Source: an uncultured Lachnospiraceae bacterium (GTDB taxonomy: Bacteria; Bacillota; Clostridia; Lachnospirales; Lachnospiraceae). Taken from it: 61,462 nt of DNA. Made by a program: the position numbers and the translations under genes. The notes beneath the pieces are model-generated. The model made no database searches, was not told where the DNA came from, and saw nothing but the letters and a program-made list of their open reading frames with translations. Numbering within the stretch: position 1 is the first letter of the stretch; every line of letters begins with the position of its first letter. The stretch lies in the NCBI GenBank assembly GCA_947626285.1, contig CANQRR010000015.1, positions 1 to 61,462 on the forward strand. The letters are read 5' to 3'. Positions 24,434 to 33,082 of this stretch are shown here, one piece after another.

Positions 24434-25603
24434 TCAGCGGCATCCGCTCCACTTGCCGGTGACAACACGGTCGTGCCCGGCCAGATCCCGAATCACTTCG
24501 ATCTCCGTGAAACCGGCCTCCGCCATCAGCGCGCGCACTGCTTCCGCCTGATCGTACCCGATCTCAAAAAGCAGCTGGCCTCCGTCTGTCAAATACATCA
24601 AACTTTGTCGAACAATCTCCCGGTAAAAATGCAGCCCGTCCTCCGCGCCGTCAAGCGCCAGCGTCGGCTCATGCAGCCGCACTTCCTCTGCCAATTCTCC
24701 GATTACCGCCGTGCGGACGTAAGGTGGATTCGAAACGATCATGTCGTATCGTCCAGCGATCCCGTCTGCTCCGATAACACGGTTCGCTTCAACTATTCTA
24801 TCAGACTTGCCTGTCCCAGCAAATCTATCTGCTTTGATCTCGCCGTCAAACTCATCCGTTCCGGAAGTACCGAACATTCTGGCAATCCCGGCGAACAGGT
24901 CGCTCTCTATAAACCGCACTTGCGCGCCCAGCCGCTGCGCGTTCTCCCGCGCCACCGCAAGGGCCTCCGGGGAAATATCGGAGGCGTCCACGCAAACCTT
25001 CCGCTTCTCTACCGCGCTCTCTCCATTATCCCATAACTCTGAAACAGATTTGTTGACGGGCTTGCTGTCGTCTGTACAGCTCACGTTTTGCCGCGCAATA
25101 TACTCCGGCCCCAATTTCGCCAGACTCACCGCGATGCAGCCGGAGCCGGTACACAAGTCAAGTATCCGCATGCCCGGGCGCAACCGTTTTAGCGCCTCCT
25201 CCACAAGCGTCTCCGTGTCCTGCCGCGGAACCAGCACATGCTCGTTCACCAGAAACGAAAGACCCATGAACTCCTGCTCCCCGGTCAGATGCTGCAGGGG
25301 GATGTGAAGACTCCGCCGCTTCAACAGCTCGCGGTATCTCTGAAGCGCATCTTCTGCGGAGACGAATTTCATCTTCGGTTTTCCCTCATCCGAAGAACAA
25401 TCCTGCGCCTGCATGCCGGAATCTGCCGCCATCCGCAGAATGGCGCAGACTTTTTCCAACGGTTCTGTCGCGTGCGCCAGATATTCCGCGCGGCTGAGTC
25501 CCGTCACATGCTCCAGAAGCAGCCATGCGTCCACGGACGCATCCGCGACGTCATGCTCTTTCAAGTATTCCTCTCCGGACCGTAGCAATTCCCTCAGCGT
25601 CAT
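24434..25603 (-). CDS. prmC: Release-factor glutamine methyltransferase, enlarged by insertions
   Basis: 389 residues against about 280 in typical PrmC/HemK. Core motifs are all present: IPLQHLTGEQEFMGLSFLV (about 101-119), SAM motif DLCTGSGCIAVSLA (149-162), catalytic NPPY (292-295), and LFEIGYDQ near the end. The extra length lies in three places: about 52-82 (Ala/Ser/Lys-rich, between the N-terminal helices), 166-202 and 239-284 (either side of motif II). Their codons look AT-richer than the core. All three fall between core elements, so the enzyme is probably active. It methylates the GGQ glutamine of RF1/RF2. It overlaps the upstream yqhQ-like gene by four bases and precedes prfA by 96. 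Confidence 0.92.
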   Translation of the reverse strand: MTLRELLRSGEEYLKEHDVADASVDAWLLLEHVTGLSRAEYLAHATEPLEKVCAILRMAADSGMQAQDCSSDEGKPKMKFVSAEDALQRYRELLKRRSLHIPLQHLTGEQEFMGLSFLVNEHVLVPRQDTETLVEEALKRLRPGMRILDLCTGSGCIAVSLAKLGPEYIARQNVSCTDDSKPVNKSVSELWDNGESAVEKRKVCVDASDISPEALAVARENAQRLGAQVRFIESDLFAGIARMFGTSGTDEFDGEIKADRFAGTGKSDRIVEANRVIGADGIAGRYDMIVSNPPYVRTAVIGELAEEVRLHEPTLALDGAEDGLHFYREIVRQSLMYLTDGGQLLFEIGYDQAEAVRALMAEAGFTEIEVIRDLAGHDRVVTGKWSGCR

Positions 25604-26736
25604 CCTTCCGCCTGCGCCTCCGGCTTCTGCTCGTCTGCTTCCGTCTGCTCTGCCGTCTTCTTGTTCAACTCATAGTGCGTCCCGAACTCCCGGTTCTCGA
25701 ATTCTCTCCAGTCAAACACCGCCTCGACCGACGCGATCGCCACCTCGATCATGGAGTCGTCCGGCTCCTTCGTCGTCATGTGCTGCAGCATCATGCCCGG
25801 TTTGCTCAAGATATTCACGATCTTGCTGTCGCTCATGCCGGCCAGCCGGATAAACTCATACGAAACGCCCGCGATCAGCGGCAGCAGCGCCAGCCGCAGC
25901 ACGACGCGCCAGAATCCCGTGTGCACATGGATCAGCGCAAAGAGCGGGATGCTCACCACCATGATGAACACGATGCTCACAAACATCACGATAAACAGAA
26001 AACTCGTGCCGCAGCGCTTATGCTCACGCGAGCTCACGCGCACATTCTCCACGTTCAGCTCCAGCCCGTGCTCGATGCAGTTGATGCACTTGTGCTCCGC
26101 GCCGTGGTACATGAAGTTGCGCTGAATATCTTTCATCCGAGAGACCAGATACAGGTAACCGAAAAAGATCAGCAGCTTCACAATGCCTTCCGCCACCAGG
26201 ATCAAGGTCTCGGATGCGATCACGCCCCGCAGGAAACGCGAAAGGAAATATGGCAGCAAAATAAACAGCGCCACCGAAAACGCGAGCGAAATGACCACCG
26301 TCGCCGTCATCAGCGCGTCGTCCCCGGACGAATCCGGATTCTCGACCGCCTTCTTCAGCTTCTCCTCGCATTTGTCGAGCACCCTCTGCGCCTCGGCGTC
26401 CTTTCCTTTCGCCCTGAGCTTCTGCGCTTTCGCCTGCGCCTTCTCGCGCGCCTTGCTCTCGCGCTCCTCCCTCTCCTCGTCGGTTTCCTCTGCGAAGAGC
26501 GTCGCGGAATACATCAGCGATTTCATGCCGAGCACCAGGGAGTCGATGAAATTCACTACGCCACGGATGATCGGAAGCTTAAAAAACTTCTGGTGCTTCC
26601 ATTTCGAACTCTTGCAGTCCTGCACGTCCACCACGATCTGCTTGTCCGGCGTCCGCACCGCCACCGCGTACTTGCCGCCGTTGCGCATCATGACGCCCTC
26701 GATCACCGCCTGCCCGCCTATCCCGGATGGCTTCAT
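25600..26736 (-). CDS. DUF1385 membrane protein (YqhQ family)
   Basis: 378 residues from the ATG at 26736, which has GGAGG seven bases upstream; an in-frame extension of 30 codons lacks a site and does not match the family. The N-terminus GIGGQAVIEGVMMRNG is the DUF1385 signature, followed by a charged coiled segment (about 90-140) and at least four membrane spans. MYHGAEHKCINCIEHG and SREHKRCGTSFLF hold conserved His/Cys/Glu residues that could bind metal. The function of YqhQ proteins is not established. Its pairing with prmC-prfA is common in clostridia. The last codons overlap prmC (ATGA), implying coupled translation. Confidence 0.88.
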   Translation of the reverse strand: MKPSGIGGQAVIEGVMMRNGGKYAVAVRTPDKQIVVDVQDCKSSKWKHQKFFKLPIIRGVVNFIDSLVLGMKSLMYSATLFAEETDEEREERESKAREKAQAKAQKLRAKGKDAEAQRVLDKCEEKLKKAVENPDSSGDDALMTATVVISLAFSVALFILLPYFLSRFLRGVIASETLILVAEGIVKLLIFFGYLYLVSRMKDIQRNFMYHGAEHKCINCIEHGLELNVENVRVSSREHKRCGTSFLFIVMFVSIVFIMVVSIPLFALIHVHTGFWRVVLRLALLPLIAGVSYEFIRLAGMSDSKIVNILSKPGMMLQHMTTKEPDDSMIEVAIASVEAVFDWREFENREFGTHYELNKKTAEQTEADEQKPEAQAEG

Positions 26737-26757
26737 TGTACTTCCTCCTTCACCACA

Positions 26758-26868
26758 AATAAAAGCCCGATGAATCGCTTCATGCTCATACATGTTAGCG
26801 TCTCTCATGCAAAGCCAGTCCGGCAAATGAACTTGTCACCTGTCTTCGCATGGAGACCGGGCTTTATT
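26758..26868 (-). other. Possible structured leader of the yqhQ-like gene
   Basis: Two arms, AATAAAGCCCG (26868-26858, minus strand) and CGGGCTTTTATT (26769-26758), can close a roughly 110-base RNA just before the ribosome site. Between them are smaller pairings such as GTCT/AGAC and a GCGA-capped stem ATGAA/TTCAT. A TATAAT at 26871-26866 overlaps the first arm, so the full structure would form only on read-through RNA from rpmE. I recognise no known riboswitch class. Confidence 0.3.
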
Positions 26869-26878
26869 ATAAATAAAT

Positions 26879-26931
26879 GGGACTGTCGCAAAACAGCCCG
26901 TACCTCGCGAGCTCTACTTGACGACAGTCCC
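26879..26931 (-). terminator. Terminator of rpmE
   Basis: Minus strand GGGACTGTCG (26931-26922) pairs with CGACAGTCCC (26888-26879), followed by ATTTATTTAT. The loop contains a further CTCGCGAG palindrome. It begins about 15 bases after the rpmE stop. Confidence 0.7.
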
Positions 26932-26945
26932 GTATGATCTCTAAA

Positions 26946-27152
26946 CTATTTGGATTCAATTCCGTACTTCTTATTGAATCGCTCAATACGGCCGCGGGCG
27001 GCTGCAGTCTTCTGCTGACCCGTGTAGAACGAGTGGCACTTGGAGCAGATTTCCACGTGGATATCCTTCTTCGTGGAACCTGTCACGAATGTGTTGCCAC
27101 AGTTGCATGTCACAGTTGCCTGATAATACTCCGGATGGATTCCTTCTTTCAT
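26946..27152 (-). CDS. rpmE: 50S ribosomal protein L31
   Basis: 68 residues from the ATG at 27152, which has AAGAGG eight bases upstream; a GTG three codons earlier lacks spacing. It begins [20 protein letters not shown] and carries the zinc-ribbon cysteines TCNCGN and [10 protein letters not shown], so it is the C+ (zinc-binding) type of L31. The tail [11 protein letters not shown] is typical. It has its own strong promoter (27338-27366) and terminator. It follows rho on the minus strand, a common Bacillota arrangement. Confidence 0.96.
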   Translation of the reverse strand: MKEGIHPEYYQATVTCNCGNTFVTGSTKKDIHVEICSKCHSFYTGQQKTAAARGRIERFNKKYGIESK

Positions 27153-27337
27153 AATCTTCACCTCTTCTTCTTTGATCGTGAACTGCGGCCCGGCAGATCC
27201 CTGCGGCCCATCCGCCGCTTTCCGCCCCGGCCCGTTTCCGGTCGATGCCGCTCAGATATTACCGCGGCAAGCCTTCCCGGACTATCCCTGCAAGTCCCTG
27301 CAGTTCGCGTCCCTCGTGTTTATAGAACAGCTTATAG

Positions 27338-27366
27338 ATGATAGCACATTTTCGCCGAAAATGCAA
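27338..27366 (-). promoter_or_regulatory. Sigma-A promoter of rpmE
   Basis: Minus strand TTGCAT (27366-27361), 17 bases, TATCAT (27343-27338). An imperfect palindrome of 21 bases (27363-27383, GCAAC ... GTTGC) overlaps the -35 box. The leader to the ATG is about 175 bases; I see no recognisable motif in the rest of the 27153-27396 gap. Confidence 0.75.
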
Positions 27367-27396
27367 CCAAAAAATTTTGTTGCTAAGCTATTCCTT

Positions 27397-28926
27397 TTAT
27401 ACAAACTTCTGCCTGCGGACACGCTGCACAAGCTCGCGGTTGTCACGGGTGTGCACAAACATGTTCAGGATGTTCTCGACGGCCTCATCGGACTTCAGGC
27501 CGTTCAGCGCGCGGCGCATGATATAGACCGCCTCCTGCTCCTCACGGTCCAGCAACAGATCCTCGCGACGCGTGCCGGATTTCGGGATGTCGATGGCGGG
27601 GAACACTCTCCGCTCGGAGAGCTTGCGGTCCAGCACAAGCTCCATGTTGCCGGTGCCCTTGAATTCCTCGTAGACGACGTCATCCATCTTGCTGCCCGTG
27701 TCCACAAGCGCCGTCGCCAGGATCGTCAGACTGCCGCCCTCGCGCATGTTCCGCGCCGCGCCGAAGAAGCGCTTCGGCATGTGCAGCGCCGCCGGATCCA
27801 GGCCGCCGGAAAGCGTCCGGCCGCTCGGCGGAACCGTGAGATTGTACGCACGGGCCAGGCGCGTGATGCTGTCAAGCAGGATCGTCACGTCCTCATTCTG
27901 CTCCACAAGGCGCTTCGCGCGCTCGATCACCATCTCGGACACGCGCTTATGGTGCTCCGGCAGCTCGTCGAAGGTCGAATAGATGACCTCCACGTTCTCG
28001 CCGCAGATCGCCTCCTTGATGTCCGTGACCTCCTCCGGCCGCTCGTCGATCAGCAGGATCAGCAGCTTCATATTCGGATCATTCTCCAGGATCGACCGCG
28101 CCACGTCCTTCAGAAGCGTCGTCTTGCCGGCCTTCGGCGGCGACACGATCATACCCCTCTGCCCCTTGCCGATCGGCGAAAAAAGATCCACGATCCGCAT
28201 CGCGATCGCGCGGGACGCGCGCTCCATGCGCAGGCGCTCGTTCGGGAAGATCGGCGTCATGTCCTCGAAATTACAGCGCTTCATCGCCTCGGACGGCGTC
28301 TTGCCGTTGATCGTCCTCAGATACAGCAGCGCGCCGAACTTTTCCTGCTGCGCCCGGATCCTCGTGTTGCCGGAGATGATATCGCCGGTCTTGAGATTAA
28401 ATTTGCGGATCTGCGACGGGGAGACGTACACGTCGTTCTCGCCCGGCAGATAGTTGTCGCTGCGGATAAAGCCGAAGCCGTCCTGCATGACCTCCAGAAT
28501 GCCGGTCGCCACCTGTCCGCTGTCCAGCTGGGAAAGCTCCGCCGGCGGCTTGTCACGGTTGTCCTGTCTGGGCGCACCCTCATCTCCCGGATTCGTCCCG
28601 GCTCCCGTCGAAACGTTTTCCTCCGGCTGTGCCTCCCGCGCATCGTATCTTCTGCCCGTTCCGGCAGGCGTTCTCTGGGCTCTCCTGTTCGGTCTCTCCT
28701 GTTCGCCTCCTGCAGTTCTTCCCCGATTCGGCAGAACCTCTCCCTCAGACCTTCCGCGATTCGACTGCGGCGCGGCGACGGTCTGCGCTTTTTTGTCCGC
28801 CTCGTCCTGCGCAAGCATCGCCTCGATCAGCTCGCCCTTCTTCATCGTCGAAATGCCCTTCATGCCCCTCGCCTTCGCCAGATCCTTCAATATGACCAAG
28901 GACAGCGATTCATACTTTTCTCTCAT
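27397..28926 (-). CDS. rho: Transcription termination factor Rho
   Basis: 509 residues from the ATG at 28926 with GAGG just upstream; a GTG two codons earlier is less likely. Residues 1-45 are the Rho N-terminal helical domain (LSLVILKDLAKARGMKGIS). Residues about 48-135 are an Arg/Gly/Pro/Asn-rich insertion of low complexity. The RNA-binding cold-shock-like domain follows (GFGFIRSDNYLPGENDVYVSPSQIRKF in two parts), then the ATPase with Walker A PPKAGKTTLLKD, Walker B LLILLIDERPEEVTD, and the Q/R-loop region. Rho is the hexameric helicase that ends untranslated transcripts. Insertions of this kind occur in several Bacillota and Actinomycetota and add RNA affinity. Confidence 0.96.
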   Translation of the reverse strand: MREKYESLSLVILKDLAKARGMKGISTMKKGELIEAMLAQDEADKKAQTVAAPQSNRGRSEGEVLPNRGRTAGGEQERPNRRAQRTPAGTGRRYDAREAQPEENVSTGAGTNPGDEGAPRQDNRDKPPAELSQLDSGQVATGILEVMQDGFGFIRSDNYLPGENDVYVSPSQIRKFNLKTGDIISGNTRIRAQQEKFGALLYLRTINGKTPSEAMKRCNFEDMTPIFPNERLRMERASRAIAMRIVDLFSPIGKGQRGMIVSPPKAGKTTLLKDVARSILENDPNMKLLILLIDERPEEVTDIKEAICGENVEVIYSTFDELPEHHKRVSEMVIERAKRLVEQNEDVTILLDSITRLARAYNLTVPPSGRTLSGGLDPAALHMPKRFFGAARNMREGGSLTILATALVDTGSKMDDVVYEEFKGTGNMELVLDRKLSERRVFPAIDIPKSGTRREDLLLDREEQEAVYIMRRALNGLKSDEAVENILNMFVHTRDNRELVQRVRRQKFV

Positions 28927-29061
28927 ATTCACCTCATGAAATTTTTATATATAAATTTAATTGAAAACCCATCGAAAAAAATAAACTTGCAAATGGAATA
29001 TCCGGTTGGAATAATTGTCTGAATCGACAGAAACGAATTCCCGATAAATATCGTTTTTCTT

Positions 29062-29090
29062 ATCTTACCACAGGCCCTGCAAAATGAAAA
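29062..29090 (-). promoter_or_regulatory. Probable promoter of rho
   Basis: Minus strand TTTTCA (29090-29085), 17 bases, TAAGAT (29067-29062), with TGTG just before the -10 that may act as an extended -10. The rho leader is about 130 bases and AT-rich. Apart from this and the terminator at 29112-29147, I see nothing in the 300-base gap 28927-29226. Confidence 0.5.
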
Positions 29091-29111
29091 GGGGCATTTT
29101 TACATCATTTG

Positions 29112-29147
29112 AGAAAAAAGAGGGGATCCCTTTCCGGAATGCCCTCT
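29112..29147 (-). terminator. Terminator of the four-span membrane protein gene
   Basis: Minus strand AGAGGG (29147-29142) pairs with CCCTCT (29124-29119), with an inner TTCCGGAA palindrome, followed by TTTTT. It lies about 80 bases past the stop at 29227. Confidence 0.6.
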
Positions 29148-29226
29148 CATGCATGTTACGATATCGCCTTCTTGTGTCTGTTCCGGCTTCTCGCCGCCAG
29201 AATAAAAACAGCATCCGGTGTCTGGT

Positions 29227-29604
29227 CTAACGCGCCAGCATACCGCCAAGCATACCGCCGCCCGCGCAGATCACAAGCGCGGTCAGGCTCTGCAGAAGCC
29301 CGGACTGCACGGCGCGGTCGCCCATCCCGGAGATCAGAAAGAGCAGGAGGAAATACAGGACGCCAAGCAGCGCGCCCCAGAGAAATTTCCTGCGCTCCGT
29401 CTTTCTGCCGCAGTACCAGCCGCCCAGCAGACACGACAGCGCGTATGTCACCAAGATCGAAGTCTCCATGACGCCGGTTCCCGGCTGCAGCTTTAGCATC
29501 ACAAACGCCAGGATCAGCAGGATCGCCGTCGTCGCCAGACACGCGAACACAAGCCCCAGAAGCATCCCCGCCGCCGTCTTTCCTTTTACACGCAATTGTT
29601 CCAT
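29227..29604 (-). CDS. Small membrane protein, TIGR04086 family
   Basis: 125 residues, ATG with GGAGG nine bases upstream. Four hydrophobic spans: about 10-36, 45-65, 72-93 and 103-122. The last has a Gly-rich end, CAGGGMLGGMLAR. The charged loop CGRKTERRKFLWG separates spans 2 and 3. Length and layout fit TIGR04086, a clostridial family of unknown function. It stands alone, divergent from the CBS-domain gene at 29842. Confidence 0.75.
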   Translation of the reverse strand: MEQLRVKGKTAAGMLLGLVFACLATTAILLILAFVMLKLQPGTGVMETSILVTYALSCLLGGWYCGRKTERRKFLWGALLGVLYFLLLFLISGMGDRAVQSGLLQSLTALVICAGGGMLGGMLAR

Positions 29605-29718
29605 TCTTCATATCCTCCCGCCATAATCTTCTTTAAAGCCGGTCACCACGCCCCTGCAGACGCGCTCGTCCCGGCTCCCCTCTGTCCATATATATGCGCC
29701 CGGGGCCGTGATTATTTA

Positions 29719-29747
29719 TTGCATTTTCCACAGATATATTGTATAGT
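29719..29747 (+). promoter_or_regulatory. Sigma-A promoter of the CBS-domain membrane protein
   Basis: TTGCAT (29719-29724), 17 bases, TATAGT (29742-29747). It lies about 95 bases before the chosen TTG start. Confidence 0.7.
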
Positions 29748-29841
29748 CTCATTAATTACTTCAAAGCCTGTGTCTGAAACGGTTATCTGTTTCCGGACAG
29801 GACTTTCCGGAAGCCTGTATTCGACAAAGGAGATGATTTTT

Positions 29842-31116
29842 TTGGCTTCGGACGACGCCATATTATTGCTGATACTGCTCGTGCTCGTGCTGCTGTCCGC
29901 GTTCTTTTCTTCCGCGGAGACGGCGCTCACCACGGTGAACCGCATCCGGCTCCAGACGCTCGCGGAGGAGGGCGACCGGCGCGCGGCTGTCGTGCTGAAG
30001 GTGACGGAGAACAAGCCCAAGATGCTGAGCTCGATCCTGATCGGCAACAATCTGGTCAACAATTTCTCGGCGGCGCTCGCCACCGCGCTCGCGATCAAGT
30101 TTTTCGGAAACGGAGCCGTCGGTGTGGTGACCGGGATCCTCACGATCCTAATCCTGATCTTCGGTGAGATCACGCCCAAGACCTTCGCGACCGTGAACGC
30201 GGAAAAGCTCTCGCTCGTGTACGCCTCAGTCATTTTGTTTCTGATGAGGCTTTTGACGCCGGTGATCTTCATCATCAACCACATCTGCCGCTTCTTCCTG
30301 CGCCTTCTGCACGTGAACGCGGACGCTTCGCTCAACACGATCACGGAACAGGAACTGCGCACGATCGTGGACGTCAGCCACAAAGAGGGCGTCATTGAGA
30401 AGGAAGAGCGCCAGATGATCTACAACGTCGTAGATTTCGGAGATTCACAGGCAAAGGATATCATGGTGCCGCGCGCGGACATCGCGTCCGTCAGTGAAGA
30501 CGCTTCCTATGAGGAAGTCAAGGAAATGTTCCAAGCGGAAAAATATTCCCGCCTCCCGGTCTACAGGGAAGACCGCGACAACATCACGGGAATACTGAAC
30601 ATTAAGGATTTTCTCTTCTGCGACCCCGGAAACTTCCGAGCGACCGACGTGATGTACGAACCTTACTATACGTACGAATACAAAAAGACCTCCGAGCTTC
30701 TGATCGACATGCGGAAGAATTCCGTCACTTTATCGATCGTCCTCGACGAATACGGGGCGGCGGTCGGACTGATCTCCCTGGAGGATCTGTTGGAGGAGAT
30801 CGTCGGTGAGATCCGGGACGAATACGACGATGATGAAAAGGATCTGATCCAGAAACTCAGCGATCGGGAGTACCGGATCGAAGGTTCCGTCAAGCTCGAC
30901 GACATCAACGACGCGCTCGATCTTGCGTTGCACTCAGAGGACTACGATTCCATCGGCGGACTGCTGATCGAAATGCTCGACCACCTGCCAACAGAAGGCG
31001 AAGCCATGACGACGGACAGCGGAATTCAGCTCATCGCCGATCATATGGACAACCATCGAATTGAGACTGTTCGCCTGATCCTGCCAGAGCCGGAAGCACC
31101 CGCCGCCGACAAATAG
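29842..31116 (+). CDS. CNNM/CBS-domain transporter-like membrane protein (hemolysin family, CorC/HlyC)
   Basis: 424 residues from a TTG at 29842. AAGGAG (29827-29832) touches the ATG at 29833 with no spacing, but stands nine bases from this TTG, so the TTG decides the start. Residues 1-190 are a DUF21/CNNM membrane domain with about four spans and the motif LLSAFFSSAETALTTVNRIR. A CBS pair follows (VPRADIASVSEDASYEEV and RLPVYREDRDNITGILNIKDFL), then VLDEYGAAVGLISLEDLLEEI. The C-terminal CorC_HlyC domain ends the protein. Relatives move or sense Mg2+/Co2+; the hemolysin name is historical. It ends at a bidirectional terminator shared with the NlpC/P60 gene. Confidence 0.9.
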   Translation: MASDDAILLLILLVLVLLSAFFSSAETALTTVNRIRLQTLAEEGDRRAAVVLKVTENKPKMLSSILIGNNLVNNFSAALATALAIKFFGNGAVGVVTGILTILILIFGEITPKTFATVNAEKLSLVYASVILFLMRLLTPVIFIINHICRFFLRLLHVNADASLNTITEQELRTIVDVSHKEGVIEKEERQMIYNVVDFGDSQAKDIMVPRADIASVSEDASYEEVKEMFQAEKYSRLPVYREDRDNITGILNIKDFLFCDPGNFRATDVMYEPYYTYEYKKTSELLIDMRKNSVTLSIVLDEYGAAVGLISLEDLLEEIVGEIRDEYDDDEKDLIQKLSDREYRIEGSVKLDDINDALDLALHSEDYDSIGGLLIEMLDHLPTEGEAMTTDSGIQLIADHMDNHRIETVRLILPEPEAPAADK

Positions 31117-31185
31117 AAAACAGATTTTTCGCGGTCCTCTCCTGCGTCTCCAAGCAGTATCGCCGCGCATACAAACCAGCATTTT

Positions 31186-31226
31186 GAAAAAAGAGGTTGC
31201 CGCACTTTGCAGCAACCTCAAATTTT
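31186..31226. terminator. Bidirectional terminator between converging genes
   Basis: GAGGTTGC (31193-31200) and GCAACCTC (31212-31219) form the stem. T-rich tails lie on both sides: AAATTTTATT on plus and TTTTTT on minus. It serves the CBS gene ending at 31116 and the NlpC/P60 gene ending at 31245. Confidence 0.85.
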
Positions 31227-31244
31227 ATTCTTTTCATGCAATTC

Positions 31245-32948
31245 TCAATCGTGTATCACGCGCGTCGCCCAGACCGCGTTCCCGTTGATGCCGGAGATGA
31301 TGATTCCTACTTTTCTGCCGGCGGCCTCGATAACCTTGCCTTCCCCGATGTACATGCTGACGTGGTAGACGTAGCCGTTTCTCGCGTAGAAGATCAGGTC
31401 TCCCGGCTCGGCGGATTCGATCGGGATCTGCATCCCGTAATGTGACTGATCCTCCGCCACACGCGGAAGGGAGTATCCGAAGTAGGAGTAAATGCTCTGC
31501 ACGAAACCGGAACAGTCTGCGCCCTGCGTCAGGCTGGTCCCGCCCCAGACATACGGGTTCCCGAGGAACTGCTTCGCGAAGCTGACCATCGCCTCGCGGG
31601 TCTTGGCCGCCTGCGACGCCTCCTGCACAGAAGTGAGCGTGTAGTAGCACGCCTTGTTCTCCTCCGGCTCCACCAGGACCTCCGCAAGCTGCATGTTTTT
31701 CTCGCCGGTCTCCGACACGATAGCCTCGACCTTCGAGCCGGTCGCCAGATCCGACCGCTTTACAAAACCTCTCGCATCTCCGGACTCGACGAACACCCAG
31801 TCTGCGTCGGCGTCCGCCAGTATGTAACAGAGGGCATTCTCAGACATCGTGCCGATCACCCTCGCGGATTCTTTTTTCTGCTCGTAGATGTTCACGCTCC
31901 CGGACGCAAGCGCATAATCCGGGGAAGCCATAACTTTCTGGACCGTCGTATGCGTGTGCGTGAACGCTTCGTTCTCGGTGCGCGCCACCAGAAGCCGCGC
32001 CGCGGAGAGATCTTCCATCCCCTTGATCTTGACGATCCGGTCCGCCACCGCATCCGTGACGACGTCCTCGTCCCGGACAAATCCGCGCACGTTCCCGGAC
32101 TCTATGTAATACCAGCCGTCGTCCTGATCCTCGAGCACATAACAGTAACCGTAATAGTCCAGCGTGCCTACTTTCCGCGCGTCCTCGGACTTCTGCTCGT
32201 AGATCTGAGCCCCTTCCGGATTCCGGACGATCGCGTAGCGCTTCTCGATCCTCGTGAAGCGGAATTCCTTTTCGATATCCGGCGGGATCACGATCGTCTG
32301 CCGGGCGATCAACTCCTCGTTCGAGATTTCTTCCGTCTCAGACTCTGTCCCGCTCTCTTCCTCCGTCACGGTCTCCTCCGTCGGCGCTTCCGTCGGAGCG
32401 GTCTCCGCGGGAGGCGGAGCCACCGGCGCTGCTTCGGTCGGAGCAGTCTCTGTCGGAACGGTCTCCCCAGGCGTCTCGGACTGCGAGCTCTCGGTCGCCT
32501 CCGTCTCTGAAGGCGGCGTCTCCGTCGGAGCGGTCTCGGACGACGTCGACGATTCTGTCGGCGTCGACGTCACTGGCTCCGTTGGCTGCGTTTCCGGCGC
32601 TGGCGTCGTTGGCGTCGGCTCCGGCGTCGACGGCTCTGTCGGCGTCGGCGGACTCGTCTCCGGTTCGGGCTTCGGCTCCGGTGCCGACGTCGTTGGTTCC
32701 GGTGGTGTTGACTCCGTCGGCGGCTGCGTTTCCGGCGCTGACGTCGGCGGTTCCGTTGGCGTCTCCGACGGCGGCTGCGTCTCCGGCGGCGCATCTGTGC
32801 CGCTCGGATTCGTCGTCACCTCAGATGTCCCCGCATCGAGTCCTTCTGCCTTCACATATGTTAAACTATGAAATTCACTGCTGACGCTCTGTGATGCCAC
32901 GGCAAGTACCATGCACAGCACAGCAGTGAGCAATGTCTTTCTTCGCAT
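31245..32948 (-). CDS. Secreted NlpC/P60 peptidoglycan hydrolase with SH3-like domains
   Basis: 567 residues. A signal peptide (about 1-24) is followed by a long Pro/Thr/Glu/Ser linker (about 45-215) that probably spans the wall. Two bacterial SH3-like domains follow (NPEGAQIYEQ ... ESGNVRGFV and GSVNIYEQ ... ESGDARGFV, near-parallel copies). The C-terminal NlpC/P60 domain has the catalytic Cys in GADCSGFVQSIYSYF, the His in YVYHVSMYIGEG, and PGDLIFYARNG. Such enzymes cut D-Glu-meso-DAP type peptide bonds. No sortase signal or membrane anchor. Its Thr/Glu/Pro-rich linker resembles in style those of the adhesin and the protein at 20893. It has its own promoter at 33010-33038. Confidence 0.92.
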   Translation of the reverse strand: MRRKTLLTAVLCMVLAVASQSVSSEFHSLTYVKAEGLDAGTSEVTTNPSGTDAPPETQPPSETPTEPPTSAPETQPPTESTPPEPTTSAPEPKPEPETSPPTPTEPSTPEPTPTTPAPETQPTEPVTSTPTESSTSSETAPTETPPSETEATESSQSETPGETVPTETAPTEAAPVAPPPAETAPTEAPTEETVTEEESGTESETEEISNEELIARQTIVIPPDIEKEFRFTRIEKRYAIVRNPEGAQIYEQKSEDARKVGTLDYYGYCYVLEDQDDGWYYIESGNVRGFVRDEDVVTDAVADRIVKIKGMEDLSAARLLVARTENEAFTHTHTTVQKVMASPDYALASGSVNIYEQKKESARVIGTMSENALCYILADADADWVFVESGDARGFVKRSDLATGSKVEAIVSETGEKNMQLAEVLVEPEENKACYYTLTSVQEASQAAKTREAMVSFAKQFLGNPYVWGGTSLTQGADCSGFVQSIYSYFGYSLPRVAEDQSHYGMQIPIESAEPGDLIFYARNGYVYHVSMYIGEGKVIEAAGRKVGIIISGINGNAVWATRVIHD

Positions 32949-33009
32949 TCTTTACCCCTCTTGTGTCTCTTCTGCCTCTTTACCCTTTATCCCCAAAAAC
33001 TGTTCTGTT

Positions 33010-33038
33010 ATTCTAACACACAATTCCCGCGTTGTAAA
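33010..33038 (-). promoter_or_regulatory. Sigma-A promoter of the NlpC/P60 gene
   Basis: Minus strand TTTACA (33038-33033), 17 bases, TAGAAT (33015-33010). Confidence 0.7.
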
Positions 33039-33082
33039 GCTTCCGCGCAGAATTGGTTAACATTTCCGTAATATTTTCCCTC

